64,000 nucleotides of DNA. Origin: Micrococcales bacterium UBA7469 (GTDB lineage: Bacteria > Actinomycetota > Actinomycetes > Actinomycetales > Microbacteriaceae). The stretch lies in assembly GCA_002479805.1 (NCBI GenBank), contig DLPB01000025.1, positions 1-64,000 on the forward strand, given 5' to 3'. The notes under the pieces were generated by a model. The model had not been told where the DNA came from. It saw only the letters and a list, made by a program, of their open reading frames with translations, and searched no databases. Positions 9,049-17,709 of this stretch are shown piece after piece. Each line of letters begins with the position of its first letter. Position 1 is the first letter of the stretch. Made by a program: the position numbers and the translations under genes.

Positions 9049-9835
9049 CTCTGAAATAGATTTTCAGCTTCAACTAGAAAACTTCGAGGGTCCTTTTGAC
9101 CTGCTATTGCGTCTAATCGGCAAACATGAGCTTGACATCACCACCGTGTCGCTAGCGCGGGTGACCGATGACTTCATTCAGTACGTAAAACAACTGGATG
9201 AACAGGCTGGTATTGAAAGCGCATCCGAGTTCCTGGTGGTGGCAGCAACGCTGCTAGATCTAAAGATTGCATCGCTTTTGCCTCAGGGTGAAGTGGTTGA
9301 TGCCGAAGACATTGCACTTTTGGAGGCCAGGGACATTCTGTTCGCCAAGTTGCTGCAGTATCGCGCATTCAAGGAGATTGCCAGCTGGTTCGGGACCGCT
9401 TTAGAGATCGAGTCCAGTCGAATTCCTCGAGAGGTCAGGCTGGAAGATCGCTTCCGAAACGCCCGACCTCAACTGCAGTGGGAGACGTCGCTTCAAGACT
9501 TTGCTCATATAGCTCAGCTGGCCTTTGCGCCTCGTGAGATTCCCGGGGTTGGCCTCACCCACCTGCACGCTCCCAAAGTTTCAATTCGTGAGCAGGCTCG
9601 CATCATGGTGGAAAGACTGCGCAAGGCCGGCAGCCTTACCTTCCGCGAGCTGATTGCCGATTGTGCCGACCGAGCCGAGTTGGTAGCAAGGTTTTTGGGC
9701 ATTCTGGAGCTCTACCGAGTCGGTGCAGCGTCATTCCAGCAGAGCGACCCATTCGCGGATTTCACCGTGGTCTGGGAAGATAAAACCTTTGCGATGGACT
9801 CACTAGGAATGTTAGGGGCTGACTATGGCGACTGA
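9032..9835 (+). CDS. scpA: Segregation and condensation protein A (kleisin)
   Basis: A 267-residue kleisin that bridges the two heads of the SMC dimer and binds ScpB. The N-terminal signature LENFEGPFDLLLRLI and the helix with DFIQYV are typical. The C-terminal winged helix includes FRELIADCADRAELVARFLGILEL. GTG 9032 overlaps parA by 17 nt; GTG 9038 is an alternative start. The gene overlaps scpB by 11 nt. Confidence 0.95.
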   Translation: MAVQLDSEIDFQLQLENFEGPFDLLLRLIGKHELDITTVSLARVTDDFIQYVKQLDEQAGIESASEFLVVAATLLDLKIASLLPQGEVVDAEDIALLEARDILFAKLLQYRAFKEIASWFGTALEIESSRIPREVRLEDRFRNARPQLQWETSLQDFAHIAQLAFAPREIPGVGLTHLHAPKVSIREQARIMVERLRKAGSLTFRELIADCADRAELVARFLGILELYRVGAASFQQSDPFADFTVVWEDKTFAMDSLGMLGADYGD

Positions 9836-10373
9836 TTACGCGCTCAGGGCGGCCCTGGAGGCCATCCTAACCGTGGCCGAGACTCCGCTAAACCTAGTGA
9901 CCTTAGCTGGAGCACTAGAAGTGCCAATCGCACAGGTCAAAGCAGAACTTGAAGGTTTGGTTCAGGAATACGAGAGCGCCAACGATGGCCTGGGACGTGG
10001 GTTTGAACTTCGCGAGGTTGGCGGCGGCTGGAGACTTTACGTGCGAGCCCAGCACGATTGGGCCGTGAAGCTTTTGGTAGCGAATGAGAATCCCGCCAAG
10101 TTGTCCCAGGCTGCGCTTGAGACCCTTGCGGTGATTGCCTACCGCCAACCAATTTCTCGAGGGCAGGTATCTTCTATTCGCGGAGTGAACGTTGACTCTG
10201 TGGTCCGAACCCTGCTGTCGCGAGGCTTAATCACCGAGCTCTATACCGACGCCGAAACCGGAGCTGCCATGTTTGGCTCAACCGAGTTGCTGCTTGAGGT
10301 ATTGGGAATTAATTCAATCGAGGAACTACCGGCCATCAGCCCGTATTTGCCGGGACAGGATGACATTGACTGA
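9825..10373 (+). CDS. scpB: Segregation and condensation protein B
   Basis: A 182-residue protein with two winged-helix domains, the ScpA-binding partner in the SMC condensin complex. The family motif ALETLAVIAYRQPISRGQVSSIRGV is visible in the second domain (about residues 98-122). The ATG lies inside the end of scpA, and its own end overlaps rluB by 14 nt, so these genes are translationally coupled. Confidence 0.95.
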   Translation: MATDYALRAALEAILTVAETPLNLVTLAGALEVPIAQVKAELEGLVQEYESANDGLGRGFELREVGGGWRLYVRAQHDWAVKLLVANENPAKLSQAALETLAVIAYRQPISRGQVSSIRGVNVDSVVRTLLSRGLITELYTDAETGAAMFGSTELLLEVLGINSIEELPAISPYLPGQDDID

Positions 10374-11121
10374 TAACGAAGGCGTACGCCTGCAAAAAGT
10401 ATTGGCGGCAGCTGGGGTGGCATCGCGCCGCGCGGTTGAAGAAATGATTGTCAAGGGCCGCATTAAGGTCAACGGCAAGGTCGTCAAAGAGCTCGGCACC
10501 CGAATTCACCCGGATGTCGATCAAGTTCAAGTCGATGGCAAGCCATGGCAGCTAGATCCGGAGCGTATCTACTTGGCATTTCATAAGCCCAAGGGCGTGG
10601 TGTCAACCATGGCTGATGAAAACGGCAGGCCTTGTCTAGCCGACTACTTCGTGGGCTTTGATCGAGTCTTCAACATCGGTCGTTTGGATGCCGAAACCAC
10701 CGGATTGATTCTGATGACCAATGATGGCGAATTGGCAAATGAATTGGCGCACCCTTCTTTTGGCGTGGAGAAGCTTTACGTTGCCAAGGTGCGTGGAAAA
10801 ATCACTGCGGTCGAGATGCGTAAGCTAAAAGAAGGCGTGAAGCTGGAGGACGGCATCGCGCAGGCAGATGCCGCCAGGGTGTTGGATCAAAACGAGCAGA
10901 CTTCTTTGGTCGAGCTGGTGCTGCACTCCGGTAAGAATCGGGTGGTTCGTCGCATGATGGAGGCGGTCGGCTTTCCGGTATTAGAGCTAACAAGAAAGAG
11001 CTTCGGCCCGATGCGCCTGGGCAATCTCAAGCCTGGGCAGTTCCGCGAGTTGAGTAAACTTGAGGTGAGCATGCTTATGGAAGCTGCCACTGGGAAAGAA
11101 GTAGCTAGAAAGAGGCGCTAA
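10360..11121 (+). CDS. rluB: Pseudouridine synthase RluB family
   Basis: A 253-residue RsuA/RluB-type enzyme that makes pseudouridine in 23S rRNA. The N-terminal S4 domain (about residues 10-55) is followed by the catalytic domain with NIGRLDAETTGLIL, where Asp110 is the catalytic residue. An open frame extends back to 10273 inside scpB, but ATG 10360 with GGGACAGG upstream begins just before the S4 domain and is the better start. The scpB-rluB pairing is common in Gram-positive bacteria. Confidence 0.92.
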   Translation: MTLTDNEGVRLQKVLAAAGVASRRAVEEMIVKGRIKVNGKVVKELGTRIHPDVDQVQVDGKPWQLDPERIYLAFHKPKGVVSTMADENGRPCLADYFVGFDRVFNIGRLDAETTGLILMTNDGELANELAHPSFGVEKLYVAKVRGKITAVEMRKLKEGVKLEDGIAQADAARVLDQNEQTSLVELVLHSGKNRVVRRMMEAVGFPVLELTRKSFGPMRLGNLKPGQFRELSKLEVSMLMEAATGKEVARKRR

Positions 11122-11483
11122 TGGCCGTTCGTGCAATTAGGGGAGCCATTCAAATCAATCAGGATGAGCGCTCCGAGCTTCTCAAGGCGACGGCTGAGCT
11201 GGTCACCAAGGTTCTGCACGAGAACAATCTCGATCTTGCTGACCTAATTTCAATTTGGTTTACCGCAACTCCCGATTTGGTGAGTGAGTTTCCGGCGCTC
11301 GCGGCTCGCGAGCTGGGTCTGGGCGATGTGCCACTGATGTGTTCGGTGGAGATGGCGGTAGCCGGCTCAATGCCTCGCGTGATTCGATTGATGATGCACG
11401 TGGAGACCAAGCTTTCCCGCTCCGAAATCAAGCATGTCTATCTGCGCGGCGCGGCATCGCTAAGGGCTGATCTAGCCCAGTGA
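11121..11483 (+). CDS. aroH: Chorismate mutase, AroH class
   Basis: A 120-residue AroH-type (trimeric, not helical AroQ) chorismate mutase converting chorismate to prephenate. The N-terminal VRAIRGAIQI and the core LISIWFTATPDL and VPLMCSVEM segments, including the active-site arginine region (RGAASLRADLAQ at the end, MPRVIR), match the Bacillus-like family. The start A is shared with the rluB TAA (TAATG). It overlaps tyrA by 4 nt, so prephenate production and use are encoded side by side. Confidence 0.92.
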   Translation: MAVRAIRGAIQINQDERSELLKATAELVTKVLHENNLDLADLISIWFTATPDLVSEFPALAARELGLGDVPLMCSVEMAVAGSMPRVIRLMMHVETKLSRSEIKHVYLRGAASLRADLAQ

Positions 11484-12547
11484 AAAACCCACAGGTAAAG
11501 ATTGTCGGGGCTGGCCTTTTGGGCACCAGCCTTGGCTTGGCGTTGGCGCGGCAGTCGGTAACCGCGACTCTGGAAGACCAGTCCAAAGCAAACCTCAGGC
11601 TGGCAATCGAATACGGCGCCGGAGTCGAGAGCGGGCCGGAGCCAGATTTGGTAATTGTTTGCGTCCCACCGGATCTAACCGCTGATGTTGTAATTGCCCA
11701 GCTGCAAAAACACCCGCAGGCCATCGTCACGGATGTGGCATCAGTGAAGAGCAAAATTGCCACTGAGGTTTCTGCGGCACTGCCAACCCACTCGCACCGC
11801 TACATCGGTTCCCACCCAATGGCAGGTCGAGAAAAGGGCGGCCCGTCAGCAGCTCGAGCCGATCTGTTTTTTGCACGTCCATGGGTAATCACCGCCTCGG
11901 AGCAATCCAGTGCAGCGGCAATCGACCTAATCAGGGACATTGCACTTCGCCTCGGTGCCTTGCCGGTTGAGCTAAGCGCATTGGAGCATGACCAGGCGGT
12001 GGCTTTGGTTTCTCACCTACCGCAACTTGTAGCATCGCTTTTGGCCAATCGATTGAACCTTGGTTCGGCTGAGCAGCTTGGCCTAGCTGGTCAGGGGTTG
12101 CGCGATACTTCGCGCATTGCGGCCAGCGACCCACAGCTTTGGGTGCAGATCGTCTCACAAAATTCACACGCCATCGCGCCGCTGTTGATCCAGCTGAAGG
12201 CGGATTTGGAGCACCTCAGCGAATCGATTGCAAATATCGAGAAGTCGGGGAGCCTTGCGCAAATTCACGGCATTTTGCAGGGCGGTAATTCCGGTGTGGC
12301 TCGCATTCCAGGTAAGCACGGTGGAAAGGGAAATAACTTCCAGGTTGTAACCGTGGTCATTGAGGATGCCCCTGGCGCACTGGCTAGCCTTCTTACGTTC
12401 ATTGGAGAGATCGGTGTTAACCTCGAGGATCTCAACCTGGAGCATTCACCTGGAGCACCGATTGGTCTAGTAGAGCTGCAGGTTTTACCAGAGGTTGCAG
12501 AGCGCTTGAGCGAGCAGTTGACCACAAACGGCTGGCGGTTGGTCTAG
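11480..12547 (+). CDS. tyrA: Prephenate dehydrogenase with ACT domain
   Basis: A 355-residue NAD(P)-dependent dehydrogenase of tyrosine biosynthesis. The Rossmann motif GAGLLGTSLGLALA starts at residue 10, and IGSHPMAGREKGG is the prephenate-binding signature. The C-terminal 70 residues form an ACT regulatory domain (VVIEDAPGALASLLTFIGE, NLEDLNLEHSP), suggesting feedback control by an aromatic amino acid. It overlaps aroH and cmk; the aroH-tyrA-cmk-der order is typical of actinobacteria. Confidence 0.94.
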   Translation: MKNPQVKIVGAGLLGTSLGLALARQSVTATLEDQSKANLRLAIEYGAGVESGPEPDLVIVCVPPDLTADVVIAQLQKHPQAIVTDVASVKSKIATEVSAALPTHSHRYIGSHPMAGREKGGPSAARADLFFARPWVITASEQSSAAAIDLIRDIALRLGALPVELSALEHDQAVALVSHLPQLVASLLANRLNLGSAEQLGLAGQGLRDTSRIAASDPQLWVQIVSQNSHAIAPLLIQLKADLEHLSESIANIEKSGSLAQIHGILQGGNSGVARIPGKHGGKGNNFQVVTVVIEDAPGALASLLTFIGEIGVNLEDLNLEHSPGAPIGLVELQVLPEVAERLSEQLTTNGWRLV

Positions 12548-13185
12548 TGGCTGAATTTGTAATTGCGATTGATGGGCCAGCTGGATCCGGTAAATCCAGT
12601 GTTTCAAAAGAAGCAGCTCGAAGGCTTGGATTTGGCTATCTAGACACCGGCGCCGGCTACCGAGCGTTAGCACTGCATGGGCTCAATCATCCCGAACTAA
12701 CAATTGAAGAATTGCTTGAGTCTTTTGACTACTCAATTTCTCTTGATCCAGATGCTGCCAAGGTGACACTCGGTGAGCAAGACGTAACTGCAGAAATACG
12801 AACCGAGCGCACGGCAAGTGCGGTAAGCCAAATTGCCCGAGAGCCTGCGGTGAGGGCGATGCAGCTGCTAGATGCCAGAAACCGAATTTCCGCTTGCGAT
12901 AAGCCTGGGATTGTGGTCGAGGGGCGCGATATCACAACCGTGGTTGCACCAGATGCAAGCTTACGAATATTGCTTACTGCCCAAGAGGCCGTTAGGCTCG
13001 CTAGGAGAGGTTTAGAAAACAGCGAGAGTGCTGAGAACCTCAAGGCCCGTGACGCTTCCGATTCGAAGGTTGTCGAGTTCATGACTGCGGCCGAAGGTGT
13101 TTATTTAGTTGATACCACTGACTTGGATTTTGAATCCAGCGTGGCTGAGGTATTGAGATTGGTAGAGGTGGTGAAGCATGGCTGA
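12547..13185 (+). CDS. cmk: Cytidylate kinase
   Basis: A 212-residue CMP/dCMP kinase. The P-loop GPAGSGKSS begins at residue 10. IVVEGRDITTVVAPDA is the family signature, and the DSKVV segment lies in the lid region. The protein is slightly shorter than the usual 220-230 residues. GTG 12547 shares its G with the tyrA stop. The end overlaps der by 8 nt. Confidence 0.95.
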   Translation: MAEFVIAIDGPAGSGKSSVSKEAARRLGFGYLDTGAGYRALALHGLNHPELTIEELLESFDYSISLDPDAAKVTLGEQDVTAEIRTERTASAVSQIAREPAVRAMQLLDARNRISACDKPGIVVEGRDITTVVAPDASLRILLTAQEAVRLARRGLENSESAENLKARDASDSKVVEFMTAAEGVYLVDTTDLDFESSVAEVLRLVEVVKHG

Positions 13186-14641
13186 AGAATTCGACCCGGT
13201 ATTGGCCGAGGCTCAGGCGCAGGTGTTGCGAGAGGAACTGAGTCAGTACGACTTAGATGAAGAAGACTTTGGGCTGCTTGAGCTCGAACTCGATGAGGAA
13301 TACCAGGATGGGTATCGCCCATCGCCACCGGTTTTGGCAATTGTTGGAAGGCCGAACGTTGGTAAGTCTGCATTGGTCAACCGCATACTTGGCCGTCGCG
13401 AGGCGGTCGTTGAGGATAAGCCGGGCATCACTCGCGACCGAGTTTCTTACCGTGCCGAATGGAACGGGCGAGCAATTACCCTGGTCGACACCGGTGGCTG
13501 GGAGCACGATGCTTCGGGCATCGACGCTTCGGTAGCCGAGCAAGCCGAGATTGCGGTAGATCTAGCTGATGCAGTTTTGTTCGTGGTCGATGCACTAGTG
13601 GGTCCAACCGCCTCTGATGAGCGCGTGGTCAAGATGTTGCGCGGTTCTGGCAAGCCGGTTTTGCTAGTTGCCAACAAAATTGACGATGCGCACCTAGACC
13701 CAGAGGCTCACGCGCTCTGGAGCCTCGGCCTTGGCGAGCCGTACCCGGTTTCAGCCCTGCACGGTAGGGGAGTGGCGGACTTACTCGATGCCGCACTGAA
13801 GGTGCTTCCTGAGAAGTCGGCAATTGCCGCCGATGAGTTCTCCGGCCCGCGCAGAGTAGCGCTGATTGGCCGACCAAACGTTGGAAAGTCATCACTTCTG
13901 AACAAGGCCACCGGTACTAATCGTGCGGTCGTAAACGACATGGCCGGAACCACTCGCGACCCAATTGACGAGCAGGTTGAGATTTCCGGTCGCATCTGGC
14001 GATTTATCGACACCGCGGGTATCCGCCGCAAGATGCACCGCGTCGAAGGTGCTGACTTTTACGCATCACTTCGAACCGCAACCGCGCTGGAGCGTGCCGA
14101 AGTGGCGGTAGTGCTATTTGACGTCACTGAACCAATCAGTGAGGCAGATATCCGTATCGTGCAGCTGGGGCTGGACTCTGGTCGCGCGCTGGTCTTGGCT
14201 TTCAACAAGTGGGACCTGCTTGACGATGAGCGCCGCATCTACCTCGAGAAAGAGATTGATCGCGACCTAGCTCACGTTGACTGGGCACCTAGGGTAAACA
14301 TCTCGGCATCCACCGGACGTCACCTGGAGAAGCTGGTGCCGGCTCTAGAGCTTGCGCTTGAGTCCTGGGACACCAGAATTCCAACCGGAAAGCTCAACGC
14401 CTTCTTGCAGGAGTTGCAGGCTGCCACCCCGCACCCAATTCGCGGTGGAAAGCAGCCCAGGATCTTGTTTGGTACCCAGGCTGCGTCCAGGCCACCGAAG
14501 TTCGTGTTATTTGCCACCGGCTTCATCGAGGCTGGCTACCGCCGCTACATCATCAGAAAGCTCCGCGAGACCTACGGTTTTGAAGGCAGCCCAATTGAGA
14601 TCGGCGTCCGAGTTCGAGAGCGTCGCAAGCGCGGTAAGTAA
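13178..14641 (+). CDS. der: Ribosome-assembly GTPase Der (EngA)
   Basis: A 487-residue double GTPase acting in 50S subunit maturation. The first G domain begins with GRPNVGKSALVN (residues 57-68), the second with GRPNVGKSSLLN (about 229-240). Each has DxxG and NKxD motifs (DTGG, ANKID; DTAG, FNKWD). The C-terminal KH-like domain ends with basic RVRERRKRGK. The first 50 residues are an acidic extension rich in Glu, Asp and Leu that precedes the first G domain; comparable acidic extensions occur in actinobacterial Der. The ATG lies within cmk. Confidence 0.96.
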   Translation: MAEEFDPVLAEAQAQVLREELSQYDLDEEDFGLLELELDEEYQDGYRPSPPVLAIVGRPNVGKSALVNRILGRREAVVEDKPGITRDRVSYRAEWNGRAITLVDTGGWEHDASGIDASVAEQAEIAVDLADAVLFVVDALVGPTASDERVVKMLRGSGKPVLLVANKIDDAHLDPEAHALWSLGLGEPYPVSALHGRGVADLLDAALKVLPEKSAIAADEFSGPRRVALIGRPNVGKSSLLNKATGTNRAVVNDMAGTTRDPIDEQVEISGRIWRFIDTAGIRRKMHRVEGADFYASLRTATALERAEVAVVLFDVTEPISEADIRIVQLGLDSGRALVLAFNKWDLLDDERRIYLEKEIDRDLAHVDWAPRVNISASTGRHLEKLVPALELALESWDTRIPTGKLNAFLQELQAATPHPIRGGKQPRILFGTQAASRPPKFVLFATGFIEAGYRRYIIRKLRETYGFEGSPIEIGVRVRERRKRGK

Positions 14642-15579
14642 TGTCAAAGATCTCAGTGGTGGGAGCAGGTGCCGTCGGTACCGCAACTGCCTACGCACTA
14701 TTGATCAAAGAAGTTGCCAGCGAAATCGCCCTCTATGACATTGCGGCCGAGAAGGTCGAGGCTGAGGTGTTGGACCTTGCTCACGGCACTCAGTTCACCG
14801 GGTTCTCTCGCATCTATGGCGGCAGCGACATTGCGGTAACTGCGGACAGCGATTTGATAATCGTCACCGCCGGAGCTAAGCAGAAACCCGGTCAGACCAG
14901 GCTAGATCTAGCGGGCACCAACGTAGCGATTCTTAAGGACATGCTACCTGAACTACTTCGCCACTCCCCAAATGCCATCTTCATGCTGGTGACTAACCCG
15001 TGCGATGTGTTGGCCGTGGTGGCGCAGAAGATCACTGGATTGCCTTCCAACCGGATCTTTGCCTCCGGGACGGTCCTGGACAGTGCGAGGTTGCGCTGGG
15101 TTATCGCTGAGCGCTTCAAGGTCTCAAACAACTCGGTTCACGCTTACATCGTTGGTGAGCACGGCGACAGCGAGTTTGCGCTCTGGAGCCAAACCCGAAT
15201 TGGCCCAGTGCCGATCACCGAGTGGGAGCTATCGCCTGGCGTCATGATTTCCCAGCAGGAGCTGGATCAGATGGCAATAGACGTGAAGAATGCCGCATAC
15301 AAGGTAATTGCAGGCAAGGGTGCCACAAATTACGCCATCGGACTATCGGCAACCAGAATCGCGCAGGCGATCCTGACCGATTCGAACGATGTGCTTTCGG
15401 TTAGTACCGTGCTGGATAACTACCTTGGAGTCTCCGGGGTTGCGCTATCGGTGCCAACGGTTGTCAATCGCCAGGGTGCAATCCGAGCGGTGGAGGTGCC
15501 GATGACCAAGACTGAGCATGAGAAGTTTTTGGCCTCTGCAGCAGCCATTCAAAACTCCCTTCAAGCGCTGGGCTACTAG
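14641..15579 (+). CDS. ldh: L-lactate dehydrogenase
   Basis: A 312-residue NAD-dependent enzyme interconverting pyruvate and L-lactate. GAGAVGTATAYAL is the Rossmann motif. The specificity loop KQKPGQTRLDL has Gln85 where malate dehydrogenases have Arg, which favours lactate. GEHGDSE contains catalytic His174. The start ATG overlaps the der TAA. There is no clear intrinsic terminator after it, only a short GGGC/GCCC hairpin without a T tract. It is the last gene of the long first run. Confidence 0.93.
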   Translation: MSKISVVGAGAVGTATAYALLIKEVASEIALYDIAAEKVEAEVLDLAHGTQFTGFSRIYGGSDIAVTADSDLIIVTAGAKQKPGQTRLDLAGTNVAILKDMLPELLRHSPNAIFMLVTNPCDVLAVVAQKITGLPSNRIFASGTVLDSARLRWVIAERFKVSNNSVHAYIVGEHGDSEFALWSQTRIGPVPITEWELSPGVMISQQELDQMAIDVKNAAYKVIAGKGATNYAIGLSATRIAQAILTDSNDVLSVSTVLDNYLGVSGVALSVPTVVNRQGAIRAVEVPMTKTEHEKFLASAAAIQNSLQALGY

Positions 15580-15644
15580 TTCTTTTCGGGGCTTTGTGCC
15601 CACAGGCCAACCCTTGGCAATAGACTTCTGAGGTTGTTAGACAA

Positions 15645-15718
<74 letters not shown>

Positions 15719-15785
15719 CATCTGGTTTCCTTGTATTTCAGGGAAATTGAACATCGCGCGGCTTGAACGTATTATTGGCCAGGTA

Positions 15786-15797
15786 GCGGGGCCCCGC
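15786..15797. repeat. Perfect 12-bp palindrome in the metF leader
   Basis: GCGGGGCCCCGC is a perfect inverted repeat without loop, 27 nt before the metF start. In DNA it could be an operator for a dimeric regulator of methionine or folate genes; as RNA a loop-less 12-mer cannot form a normal hairpin. No known motif was recognised. Confidence 0.4.
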
Positions 15798-15823
15798 CAA
15801 CAACTCAGTTTTGCGGAGGCATT

Positions 15824-16663
15824 TTGTCAGTCCCAATTTCTTTTGAGGTTTACCCGCCTCGTGAACCCGAGGCCGCCCCGGCGCTTTACGAAGCCATTGA
15901 TCGCCTTGCGGAACTTTCGCCAGACTTTATTTCTGTAACCTTCGGGGCAGGTGGTTCCGACACTTCAGGGTCGATTGAGGTGCTGAGCTACATCAAGAGT
16001 CAAACTCAGGCCGTTCCGCTTGCCCACCTAACCTGCGTCGGCACCAGCGAGCTAGAAGCGCGCGCTACCATTCAGCAGTTTCTTGATGCCGGAATTTTGG
16101 ACTTTCTGGCTCTGCGCGGAGACCTGCCCGCGGGGCAAACCAAGCTAGCCTCAGGCTCACTAGCAAGCGCTAGCGAGCTAGTTGGAGTAATTCGTTCGGT
16201 AGCCACTCAGCCCGGCGCCAAAGTGGCGGTAGCGGCATTTCCCAACGGACATCCTGAGTCAGGTGAAGAGCGTTCCGACCTGCTGGCTCTAAAGGCCAAG
16301 CAAGATGCCGGGGCTGATTTTGCAATTACGCAATTGTTCTTTTACGCCGAGGACTACTTTCGCTTTTTGGAGCTGGTACGAAAGGCTGGGGTAACCATCC
16401 CCATCATTCCCGGCATTATGCCAATTAGCTCTGGAAAGCGCTTGGCCAGGGTTCTAGAGCTCACGGGGGAGCGAGAGCCAAAAGAGCTAGCTTGGGCCTT
16501 AGCCCAGGCATCCGATGCTGCCGCAAGGCTAGAGTTGGGAATCAATTGGGCAGCCGATCTGGTAGCAGATCTGGTTTCTGGAGGTGCACCGGGAATTCAC
16601 CTCTACGCCTTCAATGAGTACAAAAACGTCACCGAAGTGCTTAGGCGTGCTGGCCTGGTTTAG
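15824..16663 (+). CDS. metF: Methylenetetrahydrofolate reductase
   Basis: A 279-residue FAD enzyme reducing 5,10-methylene-THF to 5-methyl-THF for methionine synthesis. The TIM-barrel signatures FEVYPPRE (N-terminus), SVTFGAGGSD, HLTCVG, LALRGDLP and TQLFFYAEDYFRF are all visible. The start is TTG 15824, set by GGAGG 5 nt upstream. It stands alone between tRNA-Pro and the pgsA-like gene. No SAM or cobalamin riboswitch is recognisable in the 105-nt leader. Confidence 0.93.
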   Translation: MSVPISFEVYPPREPEAAPALYEAIDRLAELSPDFISVTFGAGGSDTSGSIEVLSYIKSQTQAVPLAHLTCVGTSELEARATIQQFLDAGILDFLALRGDLPAGQTKLASGSLASASELVGVIRSVATQPGAKVAVAAFPNGHPESGEERSDLLALKAKQDAGADFAITQLFFYAEDYFRFLELVRKAGVTIPIIPGIMPISSGKRLARVLELTGEREPKELAWALAQASDAAARLELGINWAADLVADLVSGGAPGIHLYAFNEYKNVTEVLRRAGLV

Positions 16664-16676
16664 CCCAGTTCGGCAT

Positions 16677-16689
16677 TAGAATCTGGCAC
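16677..16689 (+). promoter_or_regulatory. Leaderless promoter of the pgsA-like gene
   Basis: TAGAAT (16677-16682) fits the -10 consensus and ends 7 nt before ATG 16690. No Shine-Dalgarno is present, so transcription probably starts at the A of the start codon. No -35 match is visible. Confidence 0.5.
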
Positions 16690-17253
16690 ATGAGCCTCAG
16701 GCAAGAGTTGCGCAGCGTGCCAAACATGCTGAGTATTTTGCGACTCATTCTGGTGCCGGTATTCCTTTGGCTTTTGCTAAACGATCACATGTTCTGGGCG
16801 CTGGCTGTTCTTGCATTTGCCGGAGCTTCAGACTGGCTAGATGGTCAGATTGCCCGGCGTTTTAATCAGGTGACAGAGCTGGGCAGGGTTCTAGATCCTG
16901 CGGCTGACCGACTTTACATTTTCGCCAGTCTGATTGGGTTGGTAATCAACGGCAATATTCCGGCCTGGTTGGCCGTTGCCGTCATCGCCCGCGATGTCAT
17001 GCTTTTGATTGTCTATCCAGTTCTTGCAACTCATGGCTACGGTCCTTTGCCGGTGCACTTTTTGGGCAAGGCTGGAACTTTCGCTCTGCTTTATGCATTG
17101 CCGCTGATGCTGTTGGCGGACCTCTGGCCGAGTGCAGAATTTGTAATTTTGCCGCTGTCTTGGGCCTTTGCCTACTGGGGTGTTGGACTGTATTGGTTGG
17201 CCGGCTTTATTTACGTCAAGCAAGTTAAAGATTTGGTTTCGAGCCGGGAATAA
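16690..17253 (+). CDS. CDP-alcohol phosphatidyltransferase (PgsA-like)
   Basis: A 187-residue integral membrane enzyme that joins CDP-diacylglycerol to an alcohol acceptor, probably glycerol-3-phosphate. The complete CDP-alcohol signature is present: Asp48, Asp51-Gly52, Ala55-Arg56, Gly65, Asp69 and Asp73. Four to six hydrophobic helices follow. The position before garA and the MerR genes is the same as pgsA2 (Rv1822) in mycobacteria. The acceptor (glycerol-3-phosphate, inositol phosphate or cardiolipin synthesis) cannot be fixed from the sequence. Confidence 0.88.
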   Translation: MSLRQELRSVPNMLSILRLILVPVFLWLLLNDHMFWALAVLAFAGASDWLDGQIARRFNQVTELGRVLDPAADRLYIFASLIGLVINGNIPAWLAVAVIARDVMLLIVYPVLATHGYGPLPVHFLGKAGTFALLYALPLMLLADLWPSAEFVILPLSWAFAYWGVGLYWLAGFIYVKQVKDLVSSRE

Positions 17254-17287
17254 ATCCTCTAGCATTGAGTCTCTAGGGGAGGACCAA

Positions 17288-17707
17288 GTGGCTAAGGATT
17301 TTCAGTCGAGCGATGAAACCGCTCGCTTTTCAGAAGATCTTGTGCCCCAGGACTCCGACCTGCTTTCCCCCGAGGAACAAGCCGCTGTCACCGCCTTACC
17401 GGCTGGATCGGCACTGCTAATTGTTCGTCGCGGGGCGGGTGTTGGATCAAGATTTTTACTTGACCAGGAAGTGACCGTTGCAGGTCGTCACCCAGATGCC
17501 GATATCTTCTTGGATGATGTCACGGTGTCTCGCAAGCACGCAGAATTTATACGATCTGGTAACAGATTCAAGGTAAGCGATTTGGGCTCTATGAATGGAA
17601 CTTATGCTTCTGGTTCAAGAGTGGATTCCGCAGAACTCAGCCACGGCGACGAAGTGCTGATTGGCAAGTTCCGGATGACCTTTTTCGCTTCAGACAAGGA
17701 CAGGTAG
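17288..17707 (+). CDS. garA: GarA-like FHA domain protein
   Basis: A 139-residue cytosolic FHA protein. GTG 17288 has AGGGGAGG upstream; an in-frame open stretch back to 17168 overlaps the previous gene and is not needed. The FHA domain (about 55-130) has GRHPDADIFLDD, VSRKHAEF and DLGSMNGTY motifs that bind phosphothreonine. Near the N-terminus DETARF has a single Thr11 where mycobacterial GarA/OdhI has the phosphorylated ETT motif. By family knowledge it would inhibit 2-oxoglutarate dehydrogenase and glutamate dehydrogenase when unphosphorylated. No kinase gene lies in the window. Confidence 0.85.
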   Translation: MAKDFQSSDETARFSEDLVPQDSDLLSPEEQAAVTALPAGSALLIVRRGAGVGSRFLLDQEVTVAGRHPDADIFLDDVTVSRKHAEFIRSGNRFKVSDLGSMNGTYASGSRVDSAELSHGDEVLIGKFRMTFFASDKDR

Positions 17708-17709
17708 TT

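Noticed and set aside
10273..10359. RluB start inside scpB
   Set aside because: The extra 29 residues are scpB in another frame; the S4 domain starts just after ATG 10360.
15588..15601. GGGC/GCCC hairpin after ldh as terminator
   Set aside because: Only four base pairs and followed by ACAGGCC rather than T residues.
17168..17287. N-terminal extension of the GarA-like protein overlapping the pgsA-like gene
   Set aside because: GTG 17288 has AGGGGAGG at good spacing; the extension is just the other frame of the upstream gene.
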